Shown here: piece after piece, positions 1 to 6,247 of the stretch | Layout of the letters: each line of letters opens with the position of its first letter | How positions within the stretch are numbered: position 1 is the first letter of the stretch | Position numbers and translations under genes: made by a program | Assembly (NCBI GenBank): GCA_947003675.1 | Contig: CAMQPJ010000014.1 | Span: forward strand, 1 to 13,216 | DNA: 13,216 bases | Source: an uncultured Collinsella sp. | GTDB lineage: Bacteria > Actinomycetota > Coriobacteriia > Coriobacteriales > Coriobacteriaceae | Direction of reading: 5' to 3' | Notes under the pieces: generated by a model | Told to the model about the DNA's origin: nothing | The model's database searches: none | What the model saw: only the letters and a program-made list of their open reading frames with translations

Positions 1-750
1 TTGCTGCATCCGGGGGAGCGCGAGCCGCGTTCCGAGGCCTTTGAGCTTATCGATGAGCTGCATCGTCGCGGTATCGTGTTTATGCCGGCGAGCGGCCGTC
101 AATATGCGAGCTTGCGCCACCTGTTTGCCCCGGTGGCCGATGAGCTCGCATATGTATGCGAAAACGGAGCCCTGGTGATGAGCGAGGGACGTGCCGTTGT
201 CAAGCGTTCCATGGAGCGCAGCCTTGCTATGGATATCGCGAATGCCGTGGTTGCGTATCCCCATGCCGACGTGACCCTTTCGTGCGAGGGGCACCTCTAC
301 ACCATGAGCGGCAATGATGCGTTCGTCGACCATTTGCGCTATGAGGTCCACTGCGATGTGGCGGTGGTCGACCGTCCCGAGGACATCGACGAGGACGTCA
401 TTAAGATTGCCTTCCAGACGCCCGAGGTTGATCAGCCGGCGGCGCTGGAGCATTTTGAGCGCCTCTTCAGCGACCGTGTCGACGTGATGACGTCGGGAAC
501 CGAATGGACGGACTTTATCGGTTTCGGTTCGGGCAAGGGCTCCGCGCTTGCCGATTACGGTCGTGCCCTGGGTATTTCGCCCGATGAGATGATGGCGTTT
601 GGCGACAATGAGAACGATCGCGACATGCTTAACGTCGTGGGCCATCCCTATCTGATGGAGAGCTGCAATCCCTCTATGCGTGGCATCAACGACCGCGTCC
701 GCTACGTGCGCACGGTCGAAGAAGAGCTGCGTCGTCTACTTGCTGAGTAG
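1..750 (+). CDS. Cof-type HAD-superfamily hydrolase, 3' part (5' end outside window)
   Basis: This is a cytosolic haloacid-dehalogenase phosphatase of the Cof/YbiV type, which usually dephosphorylates sugar phosphates or similar metabolites; the substrate cannot be read from sequence. Visible motifs are the motif II serine (PASGRQ, S31 of the visible part), the motif III lysine (GSGKGSALADYG, K179) and motif IV (GDNENDRDML, D202 and D206). The C2-type cap lies between motifs II and III, roughly residues 65-165. Motif I (DxDGT, with the nucleophile Asp) is absent because the window begins too late. The first two codons (Leu-Leu) fit the residues that normally follow DGT, so about 10-12 residues are missing and the TTG at base 1 is not a real start. 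It converges with the perR-like gene; a large palindrome separates their ends. Confidence 0.9.
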   Translation: MLHPGEREPRSEAFELIDELHRRGIVFMPASGRQYASLRHLFAPVADELAYVCENGALVMSEGRAVVKRSMERSLAMDIANAVVAYPHADVTLSCEGHLYTMSGNDAFVDHLRYEVHCDVAVVDRPEDIDEDVIKIAFQTPEVDQPAALEHFERLFSDRVDVMTSGTEWTDFIGFGSGKGSALADYGRALGISPDEMMAFGDNENDRDMLNVVGHPYLMESCNPSMRGINDRVRYVRTVEEELRRLLAE

Positions 751-753
751 ACA

Positions 754-824
754 TTTGGGACATGTCTAGAAATCTACTTTTTGCTGCAGAGTGCGGAAAG
801 GTGGATTTTAAGGCATGTCCCAAA
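754..824. repeat. Long imperfect palindrome between convergent genes (possible dispersed repeat or terminator)
   Basis: Arms 754-764 (tttgggacatg) and 814-824 (catgtcccaaa) are perfect inverted copies. Inside them 770-777 (aaatctac) faces 801-808 (gtggattt), and 778-784 faces 793-800 with G-U pairs and one bulge. The apical loop is about 8 nt (785-792). The element fills almost the whole gap between the HAD stop (750) and the perR-like stop (828). It has no T-tract on either side, so it is not a textbook intrinsic terminator, although a bidirectional termination or 3'-end protection role is plausible. Its size and compound arms resemble a degenerate intergenic palindromic repeat family. Confidence 0.6.
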
Positions 825-827
825 CAT

Positions 828-1208
828 CTATCGGCAGTCGGGGCAGAGACCCTCGAAGATGGTGTAGTGCGACGTGACGTGCCAGCCGATTTGCTCGGAC
901 GCTTTGGCGTCGAGCTGGGCATCGAAGGGGAGCGGTACGTCGATGACGCGGCTGCACGAGGTGCAGATGATATGCGCGTGCGGCTCGATGGTGCGATCGA
1001 AGCGACTGCCGCCCGGTGTCTTGATGGAGAGGATCTCGCCGGCGTCGGCCAAGAGATTGAGATTGCGGTAGACCGTACCGCGGCTGATTTTGTCATCCTG
1101 CGCGCGCACGACGTTGTAGATTTCGTCGGCGGTGGGATGGTTATAGCTTTGGCGTACGGCGTCAAGAACCAGCTTTCGCTGCTTGGTATTCCTTCTTTGC
1201 ACCGCCAT
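828..1208 (-). CDS. perR: Fur-family peroxide-responsive repressor (PerR-like)
   Basis: This is a 126-residue DNA-binding metalloregulator. Family knowledge: PerR uses Fe/Mn to sense peroxide by histidine oxidation and represses oxidative-stress genes. The N-terminal winged helix includes HPTADEIY and GTVYRNL. The residues matching the B. subtilis PerR regulatory metal site are all present: H24, D71 (in SRFD), H77, H79 (PHAHIIC) and D90 (VIDVPLP). The structural zinc site is formed by C82/C85 and C122/C125. The Asp at position 71 favours PerR over Fur. The start is ATG with a GAGG-type ribosome site (agagg). It lies downstream of the acylphosphatase gene but has its own candidate promoter/operator in the 61-bp gap, which would allow autoregulation. 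The zinc regulator Zur is a less likely alternative. Confidence 0.85.
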   Translation of the reverse strand: MAVQRRNTKQRKLVLDAVRQSYNHPTADEIYNVVRAQDDKISRGTVYRNLNLLADAGEILSIKTPGGSRFDRTIEPHAHIICTSCSRVIDVPLPFDAQLDAKASEQIGWHVTSHYTIFEGLCPDCR

Positions 1209-1244
1209 GCGCCTCGCCTCTTTTCTATCAACGGTCGTAGGTAA

Positions 1245-1273
1245 ATGATACCGTATTTAGCACACAATACTAA
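1245..1273 (-). promoter_or_regulatory. Candidate perR promoter with overlapping operator palindrome
   Basis: On the minus strand a TATCAT -10 (1245-1250) lies 17 nt from a weak TTAGTA -35 (1268-1273). Bases 1257-1273 (ttagcacacaatactaa) form a near-perfect dyad, TTAGCA-N5-TACTAA with one mismatch. It covers the -35 and part of the spacer. A dyad in this position ahead of a Fur-family gene suggests autoregulation. It is not a close match to the B. subtilis PerR box (TTATAATNATTATAA), so the assignment is inference. Confidence 0.35.
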
Positions 1274-1680
1274 TAATGAGGAGTGAAACCGTCTTCATTG
1301 GCAAGTGGGGCTCGGGCCTCGGCGTCTACGAGGCGAAAACGCGTTCCCATGCGCTCGTAGGAGGCATGAAGCGTCTCGAGATGAGATAGGATGTTTGCCG
1401 GAGCTCCCTGTATCTCCATCTCGACTGAGCCGTCTTCCATGTTACGCACCCAGCCGGTGAGGGAGCGCGCCTGTGCGAGGTTGGTGTTGGTGAAGCGGAA
1501 ACCGACGCTCTGGACCTGCCCCTCCCACCGCAGGAAATAGCGCTGCGGGGCGTCTTGAGTGGCCTCGTCGCTTGCGAGCACGGTGAGCCTACGGCGCAGC
1601 TCAAGCTCGACGCCAGAGGGCTTTTGGGGTTCGCGGCTGCCGCCGGTGACGCCCGAGAAAAGCTTGTCGAAAAAACCCAT
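1270..1680 (-). CDS. Acylphosphatase-like protein with N-terminal extension
   Basis: This is a 136-residue protein containing an acylphosphatase domain (about residues 46-120), which in known members hydrolyses acyl phosphates in the cytosol. The signature reads GQVQSVGFR (normally GxVQGVGFR) with catalytic R62. The second catalytic residue, N80, lies in GWVRNMEDGSVE, and the R-to-N distance of 18 matches the family. Classical acylphosphatases are about 90 residues. Here a 45-residue N-terminal extension (MGFFDKLFSG, then charged) and about 15 C-terminal residues are added. The usual Gly of the phosphate loop is Ser (S59). Its start lies 2 nt after the stop of the MocA-type oxidoreductase, so the two are almost certainly co-transcribed and possibly translationally coupled. 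Confidence 0.82.
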   Translation of the reverse strand: MGFFDKLFSGVTGGSREPQKPSGVELELRRRLTVLASDEATQDAPQRYFLRWEGQVQSVGFRFTNTNLAQARSLTGWVRNMEDGSVEMEIQGAPANILSHLETLHASYERMGTRFRLVDAEARAPLANEDGFTPHY

Positions 1681-1682
1681 CG

Positions 1683-2789
1683 CTATGCCTGCTTGTTAGA
1701 GTCAGCGGGGAAGGCGATACCCGCCTGCTGTCGCACGGCATCCATGATACGCAGCGACACGAGCGTGACATCGCGGTAGTGGCCAAGCTCGTGGCGTCCC
1801 GCCGGGGTCTCCCAAATCTCTTCCTTAACGTTATCGATGCCGCCGATGGCGGTGATAAAGTCTGTGAGTTCGTATTCCATAGTGTTGCTCGATTTGGGTA
1901 GGTCGAGCACGAGGCTGTTGTCGCCCTGTTCGCGTGGTGCCTCGGTCGCCGAGCCGCGTACGACATCGCCGCGATAGTCGATGCGGACGTTGCGGGGCGT
2001 GGACAGATGGTCGATCTGGATAGTGCCACGCTCGCCTTCGATCTGCGAGGGCAGCAGGTCATTCGTAATTTTGGAGTGCGCGAGCTCGACGGAGATACGG
2101 CCACCGCCGTAGCTGGCGAGGATGGAACCGCAGCCGTCGATGGGGCCGTGCGTGAGCTGTCGCGTGGTGGGGTCGAGCAGAGTAGTCATGCTCGTAAGGC
2201 CGGAGGGCATGCCGAAAATCTCGACCATGGGCTCGACGGTGTAGACGCCAATATCCATGAGGGAACCCGATGCCATGTTGCAGTCGAAGATATTGGTGGC
2301 GCGTCCCGCGAGAATCTCGTTGTAGCGCGAGGAATATTTGCCAAAGCGCAATGAGGCGCGGCGGATGGGGACGATCTCGCCCAGGGCGTCCTCGATGGCG
2401 TGGAAGGCGGGATCGTGGAGGGGGCGCATGGCCTCGAGGGCTACGACACCTGCTGCCTCGGCAGCGCGGAAGACTTCCAGCGCCTGCGCTTCGGTTGCGC
2501 AGAAGGGCTTCTCGACGATGACGTGCTTGCCGCCGGCGATACAGGCGAGCGCCTGCTCGTAGTGGAGCGCATTGGGGCTGCCGATGTAGACGGCGTCGAC
2601 GTCGTCGGCGGACGCAAGCTCGTCAAGTGCGGTGAAGTTACGCTCGCCGCCGCGCTCGGCGGTAAAGGCAGCACCGCGATCTGCATTGCGCGAGAGCGTG
2701 CCCACAAACGCGGCTTGGTCGTTGGCGTTGACGACCTGGATAAAGTCGTCGGTAATCATGGATGTGCCGATGGTCGCGATGCGCAGCAT
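1683..2789 (-). CDS. Gfo/Idh/MocA-family oxidoreductase (first of two in window)
   Basis: This is a predicted 368-residue cytosolic NAD(P)-dependent dehydrogenase, probably acting on a sugar, inositol or related polyol; the substrate is not identifiable. The N-terminal Rossmann fold begins MLRIATIGTS. The family EKP motif is at residues 93-95 (HVIVEKPF). The GSLMDIGVYTVEPM segment (about 175-188) matches the conserved C-terminal-domain region near the active site. The glycine motif is relaxed (GTSMIT). The ATG at 2787-2789 was chosen because it starts the fold and has an AAGGGGG ribosome site 5-6 nt upstream. A 101-codon in-frame extension upstream overlaps rnhA and is low-complexity Ser/Thr/Pro, so it is rejected. 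The gene lies 73 bp downstream of rnhA and 2 nt upstream of the acylphosphatase gene. Confidence 0.9.
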   Translation of the reverse strand: MLRIATIGTSMITDDFIQVVNANDQAAFVGTLSRNADRGAAFTAERGGERNFTALDELASADDVDAVYIGSPNALHYEQALACIAGGKHVIVEKPFCATEAQALEVFRAAEAAGVVALEAMRPLHDPAFHAIEDALGEIVPIRRASLRFGKYSSRYNEILAGRATNIFDCNMASGSLMDIGVYTVEPMVEIFGMPSGLTSMTTLLDPTTRQLTHGPIDGCGSILASYGGGRISVELAHSKITNDLLPSQIEGERGTIQIDHLSTPRNVRIDYRGDVVRGSATEAPREQGDNSLVLDLPKSSNTMEYELTDFITAIGGIDNVKEEIWETPAGRHELGHYRDVTLVSLRIMDAVRQQAGIAFPADSNKQA

Positions 2790-2862
2790 ACGTCCCCCTT
2801 GCGTTGTTTGGTCTACAGGATGAGTGTAGCGCGTGGGGATATAAAGCTGCGCGAAAACGCTA

Positions 2863-3348
2863 TTACAGGTCGCTCTCGTTGAAGCCGGTGTCGATATCGA
2901 GGTTGCTGCCGTCGGCCGCCGTGGTGGCGAGCTCATCGCAGCGCTCGTTGAGCTCGTGACCGGCGTGACCCTTAACCCAGATGAACTCAACCTTGTGCTT
3001 GCTCTTGGCGGCGAGCAGGCGCTCCCACAGGTCGCGGTTCTTGACGGGCTGCTTGTTGGCGGTTTTCCATCCGCGTTTTTTCCATCCGTCAATCCAGTGC
3101 TTGTTGAAGGCGTTGACGACGTACTGCGAATCGGAATGGACTTCGACGTCGCAGGGGCGGTTGAGTGCCTCGAGCGCCACGATGACCGCCATGAGCTCCA
3201 TGCGGTTGTTGGTGGTCTTGGCGTAACCGCGCGAAAGCTCGGAGGTGAAGGTCTTGCCGGCGGGGTTGGTGTATTTGAGCACGGCGCCGTAGCCGCCGCG
3301 TCCCGGATTTGATCGGGCCGAGCCGTCGGTATAGATGATGACCTTCAC
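2863..3348 (-). CDS. rnhA: Ribonuclease HI
   Basis: This 161-residue enzyme cleaves the RNA strand of RNA-DNA hybrids, removing R-loops and lagging-strand primers. The catalytic set is complete: D8 (YTDGS), E51 (NNRMELMA), D73 (HSDSQYV) and D138 (ERCDELA), with the conserved histidine H128 (VKGHAGH). The basic handle segment [20 protein letters not shown] (89-108) closely resembles the E. coli enzyme, so this is the type with a substrate-binding handle. The GTG start at 3346-3348 is preferred: it has an AAAGGAAG ribosome site 4-5 nt upstream and puts the first beta strand at the N-terminus as in homologues. An ATG 17 codons upstream adds residues with no family counterpart. A lone TACAAT -10-like box on the minus strand lies at 3387-3392, without a well-spaced -35. 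Confidence 0.95.
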   Translation of the reverse strand: MKVIIYTDGSARSNPGRGGYGAVLKYTNPAGKTFTSELSRGYAKTTNNRMELMAVIVALEALNRPCDVEVHSDSQYVVNAFNKHWIDGWKKRGWKTANKQPVKNRDLWERLLAAKSKHKVEFIWVKGHAGHELNERCDELATTAADGSNLDIDTGFNESDL

Positions 3349-3447
3349 GGGCTTCCTTTCATTGGGTACGTTTCGTGTGAGTGACCATTGTAGCGCCATG
3401 CCCGCCGGGGGCTAGCAATCTACGATTTCTACCCCGTCTTCTGACAG

Positions 3448-4350
3448 TTAGTTGGCATGGATGATGCGGTTAAGTTCGTCGAGGTATTGCTGCAAGAGGG
3501 GAGAGGGCTTGCGCTCGTCGTGCATGATATAGCCTACGTGCATCGTTGGGGCGTCTGCTAACGGGATCGATGCCATACCCCATTGCATTTCATTGGAGAG
3601 GACACCGGTCGACAGGGTGTAACCGTTCGACGTGATAAGTAAGTTGGTAAGTGTTCCACGGTCCGAGATTCGTATGTTGCGGTCGCAAGGGATATAGCTA
3701 AAAGGTTCCTCGGCGTAATAGAAGGAGTTCGAGGTTCCCTGCTCAAAGCTGTAGCGCGTATAGGGCGTGAGGTCGGCAAGGGACAGCTGAGGGCGGCGTG
3801 CGAGCGGGTGACGCTCGCTAACGAACACGTGGACTTTCGCATCAAAGAGGGGATGAAAGCTCGCTCGGGCATCGGTAAAGGCCTTCTGCAAGACACGGGT
3901 ATTAAAGTCGTCCAGATAGAGGATGCCGATGTCGCTGCGAAACGCGCGCACGTCGTCGATGATCTGCGCTGTGGTGGTCTCGCGCATGATGAACTCGAAC
4001 TTGCTGTCGCGGCAGCGCTCGACCACGTTGACAAAGGCCTCGACCGAAAAGGCGTAGTGTTGGGCCGAGATAGCAAGGCGGGCTTGCGGGGTGCCGCCGT
4101 CCTCGTAGCGCGCCTCGAGCATATCGGCCTGCTCTACGACCTGGCGTGCATAACCCAAAAGCTCGGTGCCGTCGTTGGTGAGTGCAACACCGCGGCAAGA
4201 GCGCGTAAAGATTTCGATATGAAGTTCCTGTTCCAGGCTTTTGACGGCGTTTGAGATGTTGGACTGAGCGGTATAGAGGCGCTGAGCTGCGGCGTTGATT
4301 GAGCCGGACTCTGCCACGGCGATCAAAAAGCGAAGCTGCTGGAGGGTCAT
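3448..4350 (-). CDS. LysR-family transcriptional regulator, divergent from metY
   Basis: This is a 300-residue LysR-type regulator. The N-terminal winged helix-turn-helix (residues 1-60, including AVAESGSINAAAQRLYTAQS) is followed by a linker helix and a periplasmic-binding-like effector domain (about 90-295). Family members bind DNA as tetramers, often activate a divergent gene and repress their own. Here the divergent neighbour is metY, 274 bp away, so control of homocysteine or sulfide assimilation is a reasonable inference, not a demonstrated role. The effector cannot be deduced; O-acetylhomoserine, O-acetylserine and homocysteine are typical of sulfur regulators. The ATG start has an AAAGGA site about 9 nt upstream. 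A perfect 10-bp palindrome (4367-4376, gatagctatc) and an interrupted dyad (4382-4396) just upstream are candidate binding sites. Confidence 0.88.
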   Translation of the reverse strand: MTLQQLRFLIAVAESGSINAAAQRLYTAQSNISNAVKSLEQELHIEIFTRSCRGVALTNDGTELLGYARQVVEQADMLEARYEDGGTPQARLAISAQHYAFSVEAFVNVVERCRDSKFEFIMRETTTAQIIDDVRAFRSDIGILYLDDFNTRVLQKAFTDARASFHPLFDAKVHVFVSERHPLARRPQLSLADLTPYTRYSFEQGTSNSFYYAEEPFSYIPCDRNIRISDRGTLTNLLITSNGYTLSTGVLSNEMQWGMASIPLADAPTMHVGYIMHDERKPSPLLQQYLDELNRIIHAN

Positions 4351-4366
4351 CGGCGCCCGTCCTTTC

Positions 4367-4396
4367 GATAGCTATCTATAAAACCGATAACAGGTT
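4367..4396. promoter_or_regulatory. Candidate LysR operator sites in the lysR-metY gap
   Basis: Two dyads lie between the LysR gene and the metY -35 box: gatagctatc (4367-4376, perfect 10-bp palindrome) and aacc-N7-ggtt (4382-4396). Interrupted dyads about 15 bp long located just upstream of the regulated -35 box are typical of LysR binding, although neither has the exact T-N11-A form. This assignment rests on position and symmetry only. Confidence 0.35.
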
Positions 4397-4411
4397 AGCG
4401 CTTTTAAGTGA

Positions 4412-4440
4412 TTGACCGAGGGAAACAATGTTCGTACTAT
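4412..4440 (+). promoter_or_regulatory. metY promoter (sigma70-type)
   Basis: TTGACC (4412-4417) and TACTAT (4435-4440) are separated by exactly 17 nt, each matching the consensus hexamer at five of six positions. The predicted transcript would start near 4447 and carry a leader of about 178 nt before metY. It is the best housekeeping-type promoter in the window. Confidence 0.7.
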
Positions 4441-4493
4441 TCAAAACACACAAAGGCGGTAGGTAATTAAGCCAACCACGGAACCGGGATGCG

Positions 4494-4569
4494 AAAGGAG
4501 GCCCGCATATGAATTGCTTACCAAGACGAATGCCGGGCTCCTGTTTGCGCCCGTCGGCGTGATCAGGAG
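4494..4569 (+). promoter_or_regulatory. metY leader with mutually exclusive hairpins
   Basis: Three pairings compete for the same bases. Stem A: aggag-(g)-cccg (4496-4505) with cgggctcct (4534-4542). Stem B: ctcctg (4538-4543) with caggag (4564-4569). Stem C: cgggc (4534-4538) with gcccg (4549-4553). Stem A would hide the Shine-Dalgarno of the leader peptide encoded at 4509-4562. Stems B and C use the 3' arm of A. Such alternative folding linked to a translated peptide is the layout of a peptide-controlled leader. No T-tract directly follows stem B (a U-rich, purine-poor stretch begins near 4577), so it is not a classical terminator. I could not match it to the SAM-I or SAM-IV riboswitch consensus. 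Confidence 0.45.
4509..4562 (+). CDS. Putative 17-residue leader peptide upstream of metY
   Basis: ATG at 4509 is preceded by a perfect AAAGGAGG (4494-4501) with a 7-nt gap, as good as any ribosome site in the window. The frame reads MNCLPRRMPGSCLRPSA and stops at TGA 4560-4562, 62 nt before the metY start. It carries Cys at positions 3 and 12 and an internal Met at 8, amino acids made by the pathway MetY feeds. Known precedent: cysteine-containing short upstream ORFs attenuate sulfur genes in mycobacteria. Its codons overlap both arms of the competing hairpins, so ribosome position would affect folding. Function is inference; the strong initiation site is what the sequence shows. Confidence 0.5.
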   Translation: MNCLPRRMPGSCLRPSA

Positions 4570-4624
4570 ACAGCGACTTACTTCTCTCTTATTTATTTAC
4601 TTTTATTTGATCAAGGAGATCGTC

Positions 4625-5935
4625 ATGAGCCAGTTCATCAACAACCCCGAGCACACCTTTGGTTTCGATACCCTGCAGCTGCACGTTGGTCAGGAGAGCG
4701 CCGATCCTGCATCCGACTCCCGTGCCGTGCCTATCTACCAGACCACGAGCTATGTGTTCCGCAACTCCCAACACGCCGCCGACCGCTTTGGTCTTGCCGA
4801 CGCCGGTAACATCTACGGCCGTCTGACCAACTCCACCCAGGGCGTCTTCGAGGACCGTATCGCCGCCCTCGAGGGTGGCGTGGCAGGTCTTGCCGTCGCC
4901 TCCGGTGCTGCTGCTATCACCTATACCCTGCAGGCTCTTGCCCAGGCCGGTGACCACGTGGTGGCTCAGAAGACCATCTACGGTGGTTCCTACAACCTGC
5001 TGGAGCATACGCTCTCCCAGTTTGGTGTCGAGACCACGTTTGTCGATGCCCATAACCTGGAAGAGGTCGAGGGTGCCATCAAGGACAACACCACGGTCAT
5101 TTACCTTGAGACGCTCGGCAACCCCAACTCCGACATCCCCAACATTGACGCCACCTCCGAGGTCGCCAAGAAGCACGGTCTGCCGGTTGTCGTCGACAAC
5201 ACCTTCGGCACCCCGTATCTGTTCCGTCCGCTGGAGCATGGTGCCAACATCGTCGTCCACTCTGCAACCAAGTTCATCGGCGGCCACGGCACCTCGCTGG
5301 GCGGTGTGATCGTCGACGGCGGTAACTTCGATTGGAAGGCGAGCGGAAAGTACGCCCAGATCGCTGAGCCCAACCCCTCCTACCACGGTGTTTCGTTTGC
5401 CGAGGCTGCCGGTCCCGCTGCCTTCGCAACCTATGTCCGCGCTATCCTGCTGCGTGACGAGGGCGCCTGCATCAGCCCGTTCAACGCCTGGGTCCTGCTC
5501 CAGGGCACCGAGACTCTGTCGCTGCGCGTTGACCGTCATGTCGAGAACACCAAGAAGGTCGTTGAGTTCCTGACCGGTGACAGCCACGTCGCCAAGGTGA
5601 ACCACCCGAGCCTGCCTGAGCACCCCGATCACGAGCTCTATCAGAAGTACTTCCCCCGTGGCGGTGCCTCGATCTTTACCTTTGAGATTAAGGGTGGCCA
5701 GGAGGCAGCTTGGAAGTTCATCGATCATCTGCAGGTGTTCTCGCTGCTCGCCAACGTGGCCGACGTCAAGTCGCTCGTCGTGCACCCGGCTACCACCACG
5801 CACTCCCAGCTCTCTGCCGAGGAGCTCGCCGAGCAGAACATCACGCCCTCCACGATCCGTCTTTCCATCGGTACCGAGAACGCCGAGGATATCATTTGGG
5901 ATCTGAAGCAGGCCTTCGCCGCGCTGGACGAGTAA
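4625..5935 (+). CDS. metY: O-acetylhomoserine sulfhydrylase (aminocarboxypropyltransferase)
   Basis: This is a 436-residue PLP enzyme of the Cys/Met metabolism family, which makes homocysteine from O-acetylhomoserine and sulfide (direct sulfhydrylation) in the cytosol; some members also use O-acetylserine. The Schiff-base lysine is K216 in HSATKFIGGHGTS. D191 (VVVDNTFGTPY) contacts the pyridine nitrogen. ASGAAAI (92-98) is the cofactor phosphate loop, and YGRLTNST (64-71) is the usual substrate-loop signature. Length and the long C-terminal domain fit MetY rather than the shorter MetB/MetC/MetZ. The ATG has an AAGGAGA site 6-7 nt upstream; the in-frame extension upstream merely reads through the leader. 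Codon use is strongly biased to C/G-ending codons, suggesting high expression. It is divergent from a LysR gene and followed by an intrinsic terminator, so monocistronic apart from the leader peptide. Confidence 0.95.
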   Translation: MSQFINNPEHTFGFDTLQLHVGQESADPASDSRAVPIYQTTSYVFRNSQHAADRFGLADAGNIYGRLTNSTQGVFEDRIAALEGGVAGLAVASGAAAITYTLQALAQAGDHVVAQKTIYGGSYNLLEHTLSQFGVETTFVDAHNLEEVEGAIKDNTTVIYLETLGNPNSDIPNIDATSEVAKKHGLPVVVDNTFGTPYLFRPLEHGANIVVHSATKFIGGHGTSLGGVIVDGGNFDWKASGKYAQIAEPNPSYHGVSFAEAAGPAAFATYVRAILLRDEGACISPFNAWVLLQGTETLSLRVDRHVENTKKVVEFLTGDSHVAKVNHPSLPEHPDHELYQKYFPRGGASIFTFEIKGGQEAAWKFIDHLQVFSLLANVADVKSLVVHPATTTHSQLSAEELAEQNITPSTIRLSIGTENAEDIIWDLKQAFAALDE

Positions 5936-5995
5936 GGCGACTTGTGCAAGGACCCCTTGCGACTCGATAGGTATAACTGCATAAAATGCCTGCTC

Positions 5996-6036
5996 AAGGC
6001 GCCTGTGCGAACAATGGTTGCACAGGCGCCTTTTTT
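5996..6036 (+). terminator. Intrinsic terminator after metY
   Basis: The 13-bp perfect stem aaggcgcctgtgc (5996-6008) pairs with gcacaggcgcctt (6020-6032) around an 11-nt loop, followed by a T6 run (6031-6036). It lies 60 nt after the metY stop. This is the clearest Rho-independent terminator in the window. Confidence 0.92.
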
Positions 6037-6247
6037 GCATAGAGAGGGTGCAAAAACAGGGTTTTTGATACGATTTATGCATTTGAGTTGTGGAAAACTC
6101 CTGTTGAGAGGATGTGAGTTTTACGCAATTGACGTGCGCCTTTTGAGTAAAACCGCAGGTCGCGATTTGCTCGGGGTACTATGCAGCGCGATCGAATCAC
6201 ACGCAGCCCAAACGCAGCAAAAACACACTACGGAGGTTTCCAGCTAC
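6037..6247 (+). other. 211-bp intergenic leader upstream of secreted-protein gene
   Basis: No gene is supported here. It is AT-richer than its surroundings and contains a 7-bp inverted repeat gttttac/gtaaaac (6118-6124 and 6147-6153) enclosing 22 nt, a small gagtt/aactc hairpin before it, and a TACTAT -10-like box (6177-6182) without a convincing -35. I looked for the c-di-AMP (ydaO) riboswitch that often precedes actinobacterial cell-wall enzyme genes and could not recognise its conserved blocks. Confidence 0.35.

Noticed and set aside
762..1244. 160-codon plus-strand ORF over perR
   Set aside because: It is antisense to a complete PerR-like gene with all metal ligands; the reading has no family features and looks like a mirror frame of GC-rich coding DNA.
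2790..3092. 101-codon N-terminal extension of the first MocA oxidoreductase
   Set aside because: It overlaps rnhA in another frame, is Ser/Thr/Pro-rich low complexity, and the ATG at 2789 has a good ribosome site and starts the Rossmann fold.
4441..4624. S-box or SAM-IV riboswitch upstream of metY
   Set aside because: I looked for the conserved GAUGAAACC/CGGCAACC-type core and stems; they are not recognisable, and the translated short ORF explains the region better.
4589..6082. 497-codon minus-strand ORF across metY
   Set aside because: It is a long open antisense frame produced by metY's biased codon use; composition (Val/Gly/Leu/Asp-rich, no motifs) is typical of a shadow and it crosses the metY terminator.
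6037..6247. c-di-AMP (ydaO) riboswitch before the exported protein
   Set aside because: The gap is of suitable length and context, but the conserved sequence blocks are not visible.
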